Source: Anoplopoma fimbria
Lineage: Eukaryota; Chordata; Actinopteri; Perciformes; Anoplopomatidae
Direction of reading: 5' to 3'
Assembly: GCF_027596085.1 (NCBI RefSeq)
Contig: NC_072450.1
Coordinates: 28,764,947-28,828,946 of the forward strand
DNA: 64,000 bases
Position 1 is the first letter of the stretch, and each line of letters begins with the position of its first letter. This document shows, piece by piece, positions 50,001 to 63,300 of the stretch. The translations under genes and the position numbers were made by a program. The notes below the pieces were generated by a model, which saw only the letters and a list, made by a program, of their open reading frames with translations, was not told the origin of the DNA and did no database searches.

Positions 50001-53000
50001 TTCGAGCTCCTGTACGGGAGGAGGCCTCGAGGAATCCTGGACCTCGCCAAGGAGACCTGGGAGAGCCAACCGTCACCCCACCGCACCGTGGTGGAGCACG
50101 TGGAACAGGTGAGGGACCGCATGGCCCAGGTCTGGCCCATCGTCCGGGAACATCTCGGGCGTGCCCAGCAGGCCCAGGCGAGGGTTTACAATCGGGGAGC
50201 CCAGCTACGCGTCTTCCGGCCTGGGGAGATGGTGCTGGTCCTGGTCCCGACGGCGGAGTGCAAGTTCTTGGCCAAATGGCAGGGGCCGTACGAGGTGGTC
50301 GAGAGAGTGGAGAGGTAAACTACCGAGTGCGGCAACCCGGGAGGCGTAAGCCTACCCAACTCTACCATGTGAACATTTTGAAGCAGTGGAAGGAGGGGGG
50401 GGGGATCCGCCCGGTCCGGCACCCATGGGGTTGGTGGCTCGACGAGGGGTTCCGGTGGTTCCGGTAGGAGAGGACCTCAGCCCAGACCAGAAGCAAGACC
50501 TCGCTGACCTGGTCCTGCAACACCAGGACGTCTTCTCCGAGCTCCCGGGTCGGACCTCGGTGATCCAGCACGACATCCGGACGGCACCGGGAGTAAAGGT
50601 GAGAGTTCCGCCCTACAGAGTCCCGGAGGCCAGACGGGCGGCGATCCAGGAGGAGGTGGCCCGGATGCTGCAGCTGCACGTCATCGAGGAGTCCCGCAGC
50701 GCCTGGTCTAGTCCAGTCGTCCTCGTGCCCAAACCTGACGGGAGCTACAGGTTCTGTAACGACTTCCGGCGGCTGAACGAGGTCTCCGACTTCGACGCCT
50801 ATCCCATGCCCAGGGTGGACGACCTGATCGAGCGACTGGGGCCTGCCCGGTATCTCACCACCCTGGACTTGACCAAGGGTTATTGGCAAGTGCCCTTGAC
50901 CAAGTCCGCCAGGGAGAAGACGGCGTTCGCGACACCGGGGGGGTCTGTTCCAGTACACCGTTCTCCCCTTCGGGGTCCACGGAGCCCCAGCCACCTTCCA
51001 ACGGATGATGGACCAGGTCCTGCGGCCGCACCAGGCCTACGCCGCCGCATACATAGACGACATCATCATCCACAGCGACAGCTGGGATGTCCACATCCAA
51101 CAGCTGAGGGCCGTACTAGGCGAGTTACGGAAGGCGGGTCTCACCGCCAAACCGGCCAAGTGTCGCCTCGGCTTGGAGGAGACGGCCTACCTGGGCTTTC
51201 AGGTGGGTCGGGGAAACGTCAGGCCCCAGGAGAGCAAGGTGGCTGCCATCCGGGACTGGCCACGACCGACCTCCAAGAAGCAGGTAAAGTCGTTCTTAGG
51301 GCTGGTCGGGTACTACCAGCGGTTCATACCCGGCTTCGCCACCCTGGCCAGCCCTATGAACGACCTGACCCGAAAGACACTACCCGATCGGATCCAGTGG
51401 ACGGAGGCGGCCGAGAAGGCCTTCGAGTCGCTTCAGGGAGCCTTGTGCTCCGAACCGGTACTCATAACCCCAGACTTTACTTCCCCCCTCATAGTGCACA
51501 CCGACGCCTCGGAGGTGGGCCTGGGGGGAGTCCTGTCCCAGGTCCGAGCGGGGGAGGAGCACCCCGTCACCTACATCAGCCGGAAGCTCCTTCCCAACGA
51601 GAGGAATTACTCGACCGTCGAGAAAGAGGCCCTGGCCATTAAATGGTCACTCACTAAACTCCGGTACTATCTCCTAGGTCGGGAGTTCACCCTGGTCACC
51701 GATCACGCCCCGCTGAAATGGATGGCCGGCGCGAAGGACTCCAACGCCAGGGTGACGCGGTGGTTCCTGGCCCTCCAGGACTTTCGTTTCAAGGTGGACC
51801 ACCGACCTGGCAAGGAGCACGCGAACGCTGACGCCTTGTCACGCCGGGATGCCCTGCCTGGGCTGGACTCCCGGGGACCGGAGGCCTCATCTAACGGGGA
51901 AGGGATGTGATAACCCGCTCCCCACCCGGGGGAACCGCGGGGTGGTGGTCGACGGGGTGTACCGCCTCCACCCACCAGCCGGCAGCAGAGCGTGCGTCGA
52001 CATCCGGCGTAATCACCGGGATGCAACACACCCGGCCGGGAGAGGGGAGAGCCGGCTTAAAAGACGGTCACGGACACACACCAGGGAAGAGAGATGGAGA
52101 AGGAGCTACAACCAGAGAGATCGAGAGAAGAGAGACAACGGACGAATCCAGAGAAGAGAGACTACGGACGAATCGAGAGGAGAGAGACCCGCGGAGACCC
52201 CCGCCGATAGTGTTTACGTACCCTGTAACGTGTGTGAATAAACGCCGACTACGGCTTACCTTGGACCCTGAGTTTGGTGATTTCCGTGTGCGNNNNNNNN
52301 NNNNNNNNNNNNNNNNNNNNNNNNNNNNNNNNNNNNNNNNNNNNNNNNNNNNNNNNNNNNNNNNNNNNNNNNNNNNNNNNNNNNNNNNNNNNGCTGAAGA
52401 AAGACTTTGCTAACATCATAGACTCATTGTGACGTCACCCATTGGTTGTGGACTGCTGTTATTAAGCCTTGAGTTCTGCGTTCGGTTACTATATTTGAAA
52501 TGCGGAGGAGTGACTTAGAGACGCCGTATAGGGCTCTGGTAACGGCAGCAACCTGACAATCACTGTGTAGCCCCGCCCTAAAGCATACCCTGCTATATGG
52601 TCTATTTGACTCTAAATTAACCATAATTTACAAAATGAACATCATGCTGTATTGAAGAAGACTCAAAACTAAAGATTGAGACCATAAACTCATGTTTACA
52701 ATGTTTACTGAGGGAATAAATCAAGTGAGAAGTAGGGTCATTTTCTCATAGACTTCTATACAATCTGACTTATTTTTGCAACCAGAGGAGTCGCCCCCTG
52801 CTGGTCAGTAGAGAGAATGCAAGTTTTCACTTGACTTCATTGGGCAGAGCCGGAGATTGCCGCCTGGTGGTTAGACACGATTAAGACCAGAATTCTATCA
52901 TAGTCAACAACAGTTGAGGGAATAACCGTGTAGGAAGTGAAATCTATAACCATAATCTATAATCCTTTCTCAAATTGGGTTCACTTCTATAGTGAAATTA

Positions 53001-53158
53001 AAATAAAGTGTAGCGTACAGCCACACTGTTCAGACACAGCTGATGCTGCAGTCTGACTTTTTCCTGTTGCTCCCTCAATTTTATTATTTATTTTGTTTCC
53101 AGCTCTTAGAGATACGCTCTCTGTATCTCTCACTTTCACTCTCCCACTCGCTCTCTCT

Positions 53159-53224
<66 letters not shown>

Positions 53225-53518
53225 CGCTCACGCTCTGTTAAGTGTGTCCAGGTCAAGTAGGATGGAAAGGACCGTGAAACATGCTGGAAAATCATTTGTG
53301 AGTCTGGGAGTCCTGCCTGCTTGCTGTTTTGTACTTTTGGCTGCTGCTGTCTGACCCGACGCTACGTGACTGATGCTATCAGAATGCTGGCAGTCTGCGG
53401 AGGAGCTGTTTGCCTAAACAGAACCAGGGATGGTTTTAATAATCTCACATGTGGCCTCCTCATCCACTGGGTTGTAGAGGAGAATGTGGTAGCAGTGTTC
53501 AGCCTCACACACACACGC

Positions 53519-53574
<56 letters not shown>

Positions 53575-55066
53575 CTACAAGGCTCATTATCACCGGTCCT
53601 CCTCTTGACGTGTGTGGATTGAGACGGTCCTGCGGCAGAGCCGAGTCTATTTCACACATGTGCTCACAGCTTGACGGCGGTCCCAGATCCACAAAACACA
53701 TTTTTCCGAGTGACGTTCCCCCCCCCCACCTCACCCCATCCTATTCTTTTCCTGTGTGCATGTGTGTTTTTTATAGACAAGAGGTCACCAGTATTGGCTC
53801 TCTTCTTCTTCTTTTTTTTTCTTTCCCTTGCTCTGACTGCTCCACTTATCTCCAGCCCAGCCCGTTGTTCGTAGCCCTACTGTGGCTCGGTCTGTGTGCC
53901 TGCTTTCCTCTTTCTACATAGCAGCTGATTTGTTGAGTACGACTGCTTTTGGTTTAGAAGTGTCTGCTGGAGTTCAAGGGAGGCAGATGTTGGTTCATGT
54001 TTAAGCCCTGGACGACACAAAGCAGAGGGAGGGAGATGCGAGGCCAGCGCCGGACGGAAGCGCGCTCGGATTCTTCAAGCGCTACATCAGAGGGGATGGG
54101 ACTTGTTGAAAAAGCCATGAAGAGGAAACGGCAACAGAGGGAGACGGAGAGAAGAGGATCGGTGCCTGCCGAGAAGTGAACTAGCTTTCGGGGGGTAATG
54201 AGCAACGTGTGAACTTGTTAACTGGGCCCGTTCTCTCTGACCTTAATTTAAACTGAGGATTAGCCATCTCATCAGAGTTCTTGGTGGAAAGCCAAGGCTT
54301 GTTTTGCCTCGAGCAAACTCAAAAGAAGGGATTGGGAAGGAAACTAGCTGCTCATTCCCTCAGAGAAAGCTTTTTTGCATATTTCCTTTTGGCAAGGAAC
54401 TTGAAGCGATTAAAAAGTTAATTTATTTGGACCGACTTCAAGAAGAGAGGAACGCTCTGCATTTACATTTACTGCTGTAATGGATTTGGATCCGTTCTAT
54501 AGCTCAGCCCCGGAGCGTGCTGTTTATCTACCTGGATTCAGCGCATCAAAGGATCCAAGAACGTATTGATGATCTCCGTCGTCTCAGGCAATGGAGCTTC
54601 GTAAGAGAGTTAAGCTGAGCAAGCTGCAACATCATCCAGGCCCTCAACGAGATGCTGCAGATGAAGGGAGAGGTAGCAGTAACACGATGTGGGGGAGAAA
54701 TCGGACCGATGCCACGCAGGAGGGCACAGGGGAGGTGTTTCTGTACGGGCGACCCGGTGCTCATTCCGGTCCGGGCATCCTACCCCGGTGGCCCTGGCGA
54801 CGGCATGTTTCCATGGCGGCTGGGCTGTTGTTAGCCGGGCTGCTGGCGCTGGCTCAGGCCTGGTGCGTCAACGCCATACACGAGAATCTGCTGTGGTTCT
54901 CTCAGCTCACGGTAGGAGTTCTGACGCCGCGTCCATTTGAAAACTCTGATTTGATCACCGTTCACAGTAACACGGGTTCAGTCGACAACGTGGTGCAAAT
55001 AAAAGACGGTCACACACCTCAGCTGTCCAATCTCCTCTTACAGTAGGAGTCTGTTGACTCTCTCTC

Positions 55067-55147
<81 letters not shown>

Positions 55148-56500
55148 ATATCTATATATATATATTTAAAGGTGTCTTTCTGTCCTGCGCTGACCCTGTT
55201 CGCCAAAGTGATGGATGGCCTGACTAATGATTTTACCTGGCACCGCGTTTAGCAGGTGGCGGATGCTAATGACAGACATAATGATAATATGTGTTCCTAT
55301 GCTGAGAGTTTGCTAAGTTTAGTACATTTTCCAACCCTAATAGGTGCAACAGAATGAATCATAGAGTCAGGAACGTGTCAGTCAAGCACCGCCTGCTACG
55401 TCCCAGAAATAGTCTTATTAACAGCACCTCTGTGGGTGGACCACAGCTATGGAGAGTCTTTTTTATATCCCATTAACATTGTTTTCACAATGCCGGCCAA
55501 GTAGACATATATATGTAAAATGTCAGGACTGTGTTAATTCAATTCAATTCAGTTTATTTTGTATAGCCCAGAATCACAAATTACAAAAACTCCCCTAAAA
55601 AAACCCTTTAACAGGGAGAAAAAAGGAAGAAACCTATGGGAGAGTGACAGAGGAGGGATCCTTCTGTTATTAACTAGTGGTTCTCTATTGTGCTCCTCTG
55701 GTCTCAGAGTCCTGCTGGTTTTTAACTCAATTAATCAGCAAATGGTTTAACTCTGATGAATAAAATGAAGTGAGCTGGTGGGAACACCCGCGTTGGTCTG
55801 GGACACTTAGAACCACTGGCCTGTGTAGTTTCTCCATTGTAGTTGCCAGGTGATCCTCCCTGATACCTGCTGTCAGGTAGCTGATGTGGACTGAAGTTAA
55901 ATTAGCCATGCTAATTGAATTCTGCTATCAATTCCACTTAAGGTGATGAGAAGTGGCCATAAGGGTGAGGATATGGGCCACAAAGGGACATTTATAGATG
56001 GTTAGAATATGGGACATTTTATATACAAAGTGTATTTGAATGTCGCCAAATGCCAGCACGGTAGCTCACCTTGTAATGTGAATGGAAATCAGCGGGGCTG
56101 TTCCGTTTAGTGTCATTTCTGTTTTGTGTCCATAATTATTCATTTTTTTGGCTTTTTATGTGGAATGAGCTTTCAATCATAGGTCATTACTGGAAAAAGA
56201 TGACATTTATATGGCATTGGAATAATGCTCCGAAATATTCTCTGTTTTTTAATGAGCAGATTTCCGAGATCCCTCGGATTAACAACAGTTAAATCACAGC
56301 TGATATGTCAAAGAAATGTATCACTACGGTCAAAGAATTTCATTTTAAATGGAGCACAGCTGTAAAAACTATTTACAAATGGAACACGATAGATTGATGG
56401 AGTTAATATTCTGCAGCTGGTTGTTCACCGTTTGCTCTCTGTTTTTTTTACCCCCCAGTGGAACAGTAATCATGCGTGGCAAGCGGGAAATCTCTTGGGA

Positions 56501-56599
<99 letters not shown>

Positions 56600-59500
56600 G
56601 CCGTGCTACCTGTCTCATTGTTGCTGCAGAGGATTACGAGTGTATTAGCCGCTTTGCCTCTAACCTCCGTGTTTCTGTCATGTTTTGCCAGGATATCTGT
56701 TTTCCATATTTCAGAGAAATAGAAGTCTTTGGTTTCATGCAACTAAAAAAAAAAACACCTTATTTTTGCTCTCAGGAGGTGGAGCGGGAGATCACGTTTC
56801 GGACCGAGTGTGGACTGTACTACTCCTACTACAAGCAGATGCTGCAGGCCCCGTCCATACAGGAAGGTACAAACTGTGTTTATGGTCAAACATTTACATA
56901 TCGCACCAATATTGGCCTTTTGTTGAGTGTATCAAATATCAGCCAGTCCACTTATGTCATCCTTGTTTTTATGAGTGTATGAGTTGTTTGCTTAACCGCT
57001 CCCCCAAACAGCGATTCTCTAATCACAGATAAGTATACGTAACAAGGCAGGGTAGTCCTGTCAAGCTTTGGCTTCCTCCACATGCTGAAGAAAAGTGCAT
57101 CTGGCTCTAGTAAGATATACCAAAATATAGGTAATTAATACGCTTAAACAAAAGTGTTCTGAATGGATTAATCAGTGTTTATCTGATTTAGCATAGCCCG
57201 CAAATGCTAGAAAGTCGGCTAGTTAACTAGCTTACTACTAAACCTGCAGTCGTTACCTAGCAGAATATTTCTACCTACGACATTAACTAACTACATCATT
57301 TTGTCAAGTTACAGGTTAAAAAAGAAAAAGCCCCATTCAGGACTTAACCATACACTTTTCATGTGGGTTTTTCCCTACAATGTGGAAGCTGGTCCTCGAT
57401 GCTCTTTTTTGAATTTGGGGACGTTTTCAACCCCCTAACTCCAGTCTGCGTACCCTGAGAACGTGTTACGTTTGCCAAACAAGGTGTACTTGTTTGTCCT
57501 TCTTCTAAAAGTGTTTTCTTTGCTAACTTTAAAAGTGAAAACACACTGTTTAAAAATACAAACAGGTATATACGCTAGTTAGCCACACAGGGTTTCGTAA
57601 GAAAACAAAGGCATAGTCTGATCTTACATTTTTTTTTTGATCAAACTTTTATAATAGTAGGACAAACTAGCTCCACACTGCAATACGTGACTAACTAATA
57701 CTGAAAAACGCTGGTTTTATGCCTCTGTGCCGGTGTAGTTGAATTGTCAGTCGTCCATCTTTACGTCTGTCGTCCAGTCCATTCTCATGAACACGATATC
57801 TCAGGAACGCCTAGCGGAGCCAATTAGAATTGGGTAGTCAGATGTAACTCTGACCTCACAAGACATATTTTGGCCATTACTCATGAATACCTGTGATTAT
57901 TGTGACAATTTCCCACAATTGTCTAATAGGATACAATGAGGAAGTTATGACATTTTGGACAGACATGGACATACACGGCAACATGACAGGTTGGCGGAGG
58001 CATACAGCCGTGAAGCGGTAGTTTTTATTTCTTTATTTTGTCATGTCCCTTTTGCATGAATAATCAACTGGTGAGGAGGACTTTTTGCCTGGGACATGCA
58101 GCTTTAGACTTAAAGATTGATAATTGCTATTTTAACTGTAATTATTTCAACATTGTCTTACAATATTTTAAATCTTGAGAAAATGTACTTTTGTGCATGG
58201 ATAGACACCAGGTGGCTGTCTCTACCCACTCTAACATGATGAAAGAAACTTTTTCCAACCATACCAACCAAATCAATGCAGCTTCTTGTGACGCACAGTC
58301 TGGATTGAGGGAAATTAGTCTAATTATTTGTTCCCATTATTATGTAAAATGCCTAGTTGGAAACAGGCCTAATTTTCCACTAAGGCAAATAATTGAGCTG
58401 CAATCAGTCGAGGAACTGGCTGACCTCCCTTTCTGTCTCGCTCTGTGCTCAGTATCTTTTCCACTCAGCAGAAAAGCTTGATGTGCAGAAACTACAGAAG
58501 TGACTGTGAGTTATGGTGTGCTGGACGGAGTTGAGAAATACAGCGAGGGTGTCATGGAAGAAATGTGAAAGTAATAGATGGGATGAAGGAAAGCCAAATA
58601 AGTGATGTGGCTGAAAAAAAGGATGGAAGGAAGCGTCAATGGAGAAAAGGAAGGAGAGGGACCGAAGCATGGATGAGAGGATAGGGTAAAAGGGCAAAAA
58701 AAGGGAATGATTGAAGTGCGTCGTATGTGTGTGTGTGTGTGTGTGTGTCTGTGTGTGTGTGGGTAGTATATATATACTATGTTTATAGAAAACAGCGCTG
58801 TTTTCTATGGTCTTACATGGATCAAGAACACAGCAGTGATCAGGCTGACACATCCCAGCCTGCAGAACAAACTCAGCTCTCTGCTGCAAGTTTGGTGTCA
58901 CGCTTTGTTCCAGTCAAACCAAATACATAGTAATGATACTGCACCCAGTTCCCCATGTTGGGATGATGACACCAGCGTGTGTATGCGCTCATATAACGTC
59001 AGTACCAGTCTTCATGGTGAAGGGATAACTATGACGTATTACAACGTGGGTCTTAGTTTAGTCGTTTTGGCCAATAACACTCACAGAAGTACTTGCTGAG
59101 AGATGGAGGAACACAGCGACATCAGACGAGGCAAAGAACATTATCACCAACATTCCTGATATGTTGTGTTTACGTCAGGGCTGCAAGATAGTCGAACAAA
59201 CTGACAATGAGCTTGATATATATTGCAATATAAAGAAAGTACAGGAATGTAGTTCTCTAGTAAATCTTTTATTCATAAACACATTGGTTGTGTTGTTATG
59301 AATGGTGATGACAAGGCAAAAAAGTCACACCCACAAATCCTGGTGCAGGAGACAGGGTTTGTGTTTCAGGGTGGGTGTGGTTGGTTGCCGACATTGCTGC
59401 AGACCCCTGCTGCACTGAGGACAGTCATGCTCCGGGTAATAGTCGCTTAAAGTCGGGCCTTTTCTGGAGGACTTGTTGAGTTGTGTACGACATGTCTGTC

Positions 59501-60264
59501 GTCTGTCAGTTCATGTCCCTTTCTCCGTTTGACTGTGTTGTACCAGTGTTGCCCTGTTCCCAGATTTCAGCAATTACTTTGGGGAGTAAAATGTCACCAC
59601 AACTGATAGAAATGATGTACGAACCTTTACCGAAATAAGACCCAAGGTTCAATAAATTTGAATGAAGCTTTAAACCTGCAATTTCCTGGCCACTTTGGGG
59701 AAGCAGAAACCCAACAGTGATGTACTATCACCTTCTAAATAGATGTATAAGGATACGCAGATATGGAGCAACATTATCATTCATCTGGGGGTGTGTTTGT
59801 GGCAGCTTGGCAAATGCAAGTGAAGTGTGCTCTCTACCAACTCAGTCCAGTAGAGTTTTGTTTTTTTCTTTAAAGCTTCTTTGGAAGAACTTCCTCATCC
59901 ATATACAGGATTTCCTGAAGGAAGTTGTTTAGGAGAGAAACTGTTCTGCCCAGGTCTTGACTCATCAATTGGATAGATGACATTTGGGTGCGTTTTGCTG
60001 TGTAAAATAGCTCTTCAGATTTTTTTCTCCCAAAGGTTAATTGTTTGATTTGATAAAAACGTTTTGATGTTAGTGGAGGTTTAAAGGCTACCTTCAGATG
60101 AGATGTGCTACAAAAACACTGTGTGAAACCAGGACATACTGAGATTGTTGGGAGAACACTTCTTAATTATTTTAATTGAGCGAGGAACAGGAATCATACC
60201 TCTTCCTCCCAATAATCACGATCACTCTCTGTCACTGTGCAGAAATGGTGGCATTTTTTAAATG

Positions 60265-60317
<53 letters not shown>

Positions 60318-63300
60318 GGCGTGGGCGTGGGCGTGTGTGTGTGTTTTTCTAGGGCTCTCGGATTTGATCCATGACAACTTGACAGAATCCAAGAGGACCA
60401 TCAATCTCCTGCAGCGAATGAATATCTACCAAGAGGTCTTCCTCAGTGTTCTCTACAGATGGCTGCCAATACAGGTACCCCATCACTCAGCTGTCAGCTG
60501 TTTACAATTGGCTTGTAAAACACGATAAGATTAGAGTAATGACCGCCACTCTTACAAAAACAAAATGATTGACTGTCTCTGTGACTTTGCCTGTCGTTTT
60601 GAAATGATGCATTCTCGCCGTGTGGAGAAATGTAAAAACAATATCTGTCATCATCATTAACCAAGTTCCTGGTACTGTTATGAATGATATCAGGAGGCTG
60701 TCGGGCATTTGAAGTGTTGTGGCATTTTACATTTTGGTGTTGACATGGCTCAGCACACCTGCACTTGTCACAGACAGAGGGAAAGGTTTCCGTATTGGCA
60801 TATCCATTAACCGAGAAAAAAGTTACTTAGCTCCCTCCGAGATCTCGCCGCGACAAGATTGCCAGCAAGGGAAATACCAGACGGACCTTTTGAAAAGGCC
60901 ACAGTGTTCCTGAGTGCCCGAGTCCAATCGCAGCCACTGCAGTCAACTCTGTCCATTTACAGCGCCTAATGAACTAATGCTTTCTGTGCGTGTGTGTTTG
61001 TGTGTGTGTGTGTGTGTGTGTTTGGTCCAGTCCTATCTGGAGCCGGTCTATTTCTACATTTACACAGTGTTCTCGCTCCAAGCGGTGTACGTGATCGCTC
61101 TGTACCTCACAGCGTGGCTGCTGTCGGGCTCCTGGCTGGCGGGCACGCTCACGGGGGTCTGGTACATCCTCAACAGGTGGGTGATGAGCAACCGTGCATT
61201 CATGTGTCACCCGTTTCTTAAAATAGCATTATCACTGCAAATCCCCGTTGCTCATATTGTGACAAGAGTGCTTCCAAAAAATGGTTAAAAAAGAAAAAGA
61301 ACCCTTTTTGACTGTGTATGTGCGTCTATGAATTGGATTCTTACCTTTTTGGCAGTTTAGTTTATTCCATTTATTTACATCAGGGACCATGTAGAAAAAT
61401 ACAATAATCTCATCATCTCCACTACAAATGAACCAACTACCTATTTATGCCTACACAGGTGTACACATATGCACACACACACAAACATATACCAACACAC
61501 TTCAACGGAATAAACATAAAACAGAATACAAGTGTCAAAATATTACAGCATTAGTCATACCAAGTTATAAAATACTGGTTTCTTAAGATTCTTTCTTTAG
61601 CCTCAGTGGAAACAACACAACAATGTGTGCAGTTCTTTCATATCGACACAGAGCTTATTGCCTTCTTTAATGGCTTTAAAAGAAAAAGCAGATTGTACAA
61701 AGGTAGAGCCACGTTTAGACCTCGAAGCTCTGCTTATTTGCTCAGAGCTGAGCTGAACAAAGCTCTTACACTGTGGAGGGGCAGCACTATGAATTGTCTT
61801 AAGCAGTAAACAGCAGTGGTGTAACGGACCACTGTCGATCCGTGATCAGTACTGAGTCCACCTCGCGGTCCGGCACCTATGTGAACCACGTATTAATTAC
61901 GCAATTTAACGTCAGGATTTCTTATACACAAAACATCAGCTAAATGAACCACTTCAGCAGCACAATTCTGTGAATGAGGCCGTTTCAATAGATTCTAGTT
62001 CTTCTGTAAGGTTCGAATGTAAACAATTCTTTAAAGAGGATTATTTTCTTTCAGGGTTGAGTGAAACAGAAAATAAATCGCTACAAAACCAACACAATCC
62101 GTGAGTGAAGTAAGAGCGCGGTGACTGATTCAGTTTGTTGTACTGAATCGGTTAAGGACTTGATCTCTCTGATGGACAGAAACACGACTGTCAAACTTTG
62201 TCTTTACTTTAAATCCAACAGAGACATGTTCAAACATGTTTACCCGTAACACCCCTGTAAAATCACAACTTGTCATTTTTTGCCATTTGTTTGTGCACGG
62301 ATCAGATGAGATGACGTGTATCAGTCACTGTAGAAGTTGCTGGCAGTCAGAAGTTGTTATTTTGGGACGGACCCAGGTTTGCTGTTCACCCCTTTTTTCA
62401 GTCTTTCAGACGTGAGAGTGGTATCAACATTCTCATCTAACTTTAACTAACAAATAAAAAAAAGAATAAGTGCATCACCATAAATGTTGAGCCTTTAACA
62501 ACTTCAGAAAACTTACTCTTAAGAGCTGCCAAGGTCATAGAGAAAACGGCAGAGTCTGAAACGTACTAGTAATTCTCTTGAAACTCACTGGAACCTTGTG
62601 TAGCGCACACCGCCAAACTCCAGAGCACAGCCATTCCCCCACCCTCCATCTCTCCCCGACCTAACATTTCAACGGAATGGGAGGACGTCATCATCTTCAA
62701 AAAACAAACAGGAAGAAATAACAAACTGGACTGAAGTCCCTTGGGACAGAGAAGACTGTTCTTACCGAGAAGACCCCGACACGAGGGGCGGCGTCATCGA
62801 GGCCGGAGAAGACGACTGACTTTAGAGTTGGCGAGGAAGGTGATCTCTGTGTGGTCAAGCTGGTCTGACTGGTGGAGAGGAGGAGCAAGGACAAGATCGC
62901 AGCCATCTTGGACGACACTCTCTGTCTATGACGAGCTGAGGCAGAAGGGCGGCTCCTTCAGCCACCGTATCGTCCCACCAAGGTGCAAACGGAGCTCTTC
63001 AGGGGCTCATCATTCTGTACAGCAGCAGTGTGAACCACAGATTAGGACGTCCAGCCAGGCCACCGTATTTTATCTTCATCCTCTTGTTTTTTTAGCTCCA
63101 TCAGCACACAAAGCACAGTGCAGTATGTTTCACCTTGTTTAATGATTTTCTTTATTTTTTGAGTTGCGATATTACGTCTTTTAAAAAAAAAAATGGTTTT
63201 CCTCCAACCACCGTCTCTCTCCCTCTCTCTCCCTCTCTCCCTCCTATCAGGGTGGATACCACTCGTGTGGAGTTCACCATCTCCCTCAGAGAGAACTGGT

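Larger units (their letters stand above)
47158..52292 (+). mobile_element. Gmr1-type Ty3/Gypsy LTR retrotransposon
   Basis: About 5.1 kb, GC-rich against an AT-rich background. Order: 5' LTR, gag, zinc knuckle, protease, integrase, reverse transcriptase, RNase H, polypurine tract, 3' LTR. Integrase precedes reverse transcriptase, the pol order known for the Gmr1 group of Gypsy elements rather than standard Ty3/Gypsy. The LTRs match at all but about three positions over about 362 bp, so insertion was recent. The coding region nevertheless has at least five frame breaks and one in-frame stop, most of the breaks in G runs. The 3' LTR ends in an assembly gap, so a target-site duplication cannot be checked. 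Confidence 0.92.
54912..56775 (+). other. dpy19l3: dpy19l3 intron
   Basis: Contains a (CTAT)n tetranucleotide array (about 55060-55146), a copy of the GTATAGCCCAGAATCACAAA repeat at 55537-55690, and a long (CA)n run (about 56503-56592). No exon recognised. Confidence 0.7.

Noticed and set aside
49245..50318. Domesticated integrase gene
   Set aside because: It sits inside a recent LTR element with near-identical LTRs and has frame breaks; no sign of host exons or selection.
51907..52413. ORF spanning the N gap (168 codons with unknown residues)
   Set aside because: It is the 3' LTR in translation plus 100 N; no protein evidence.
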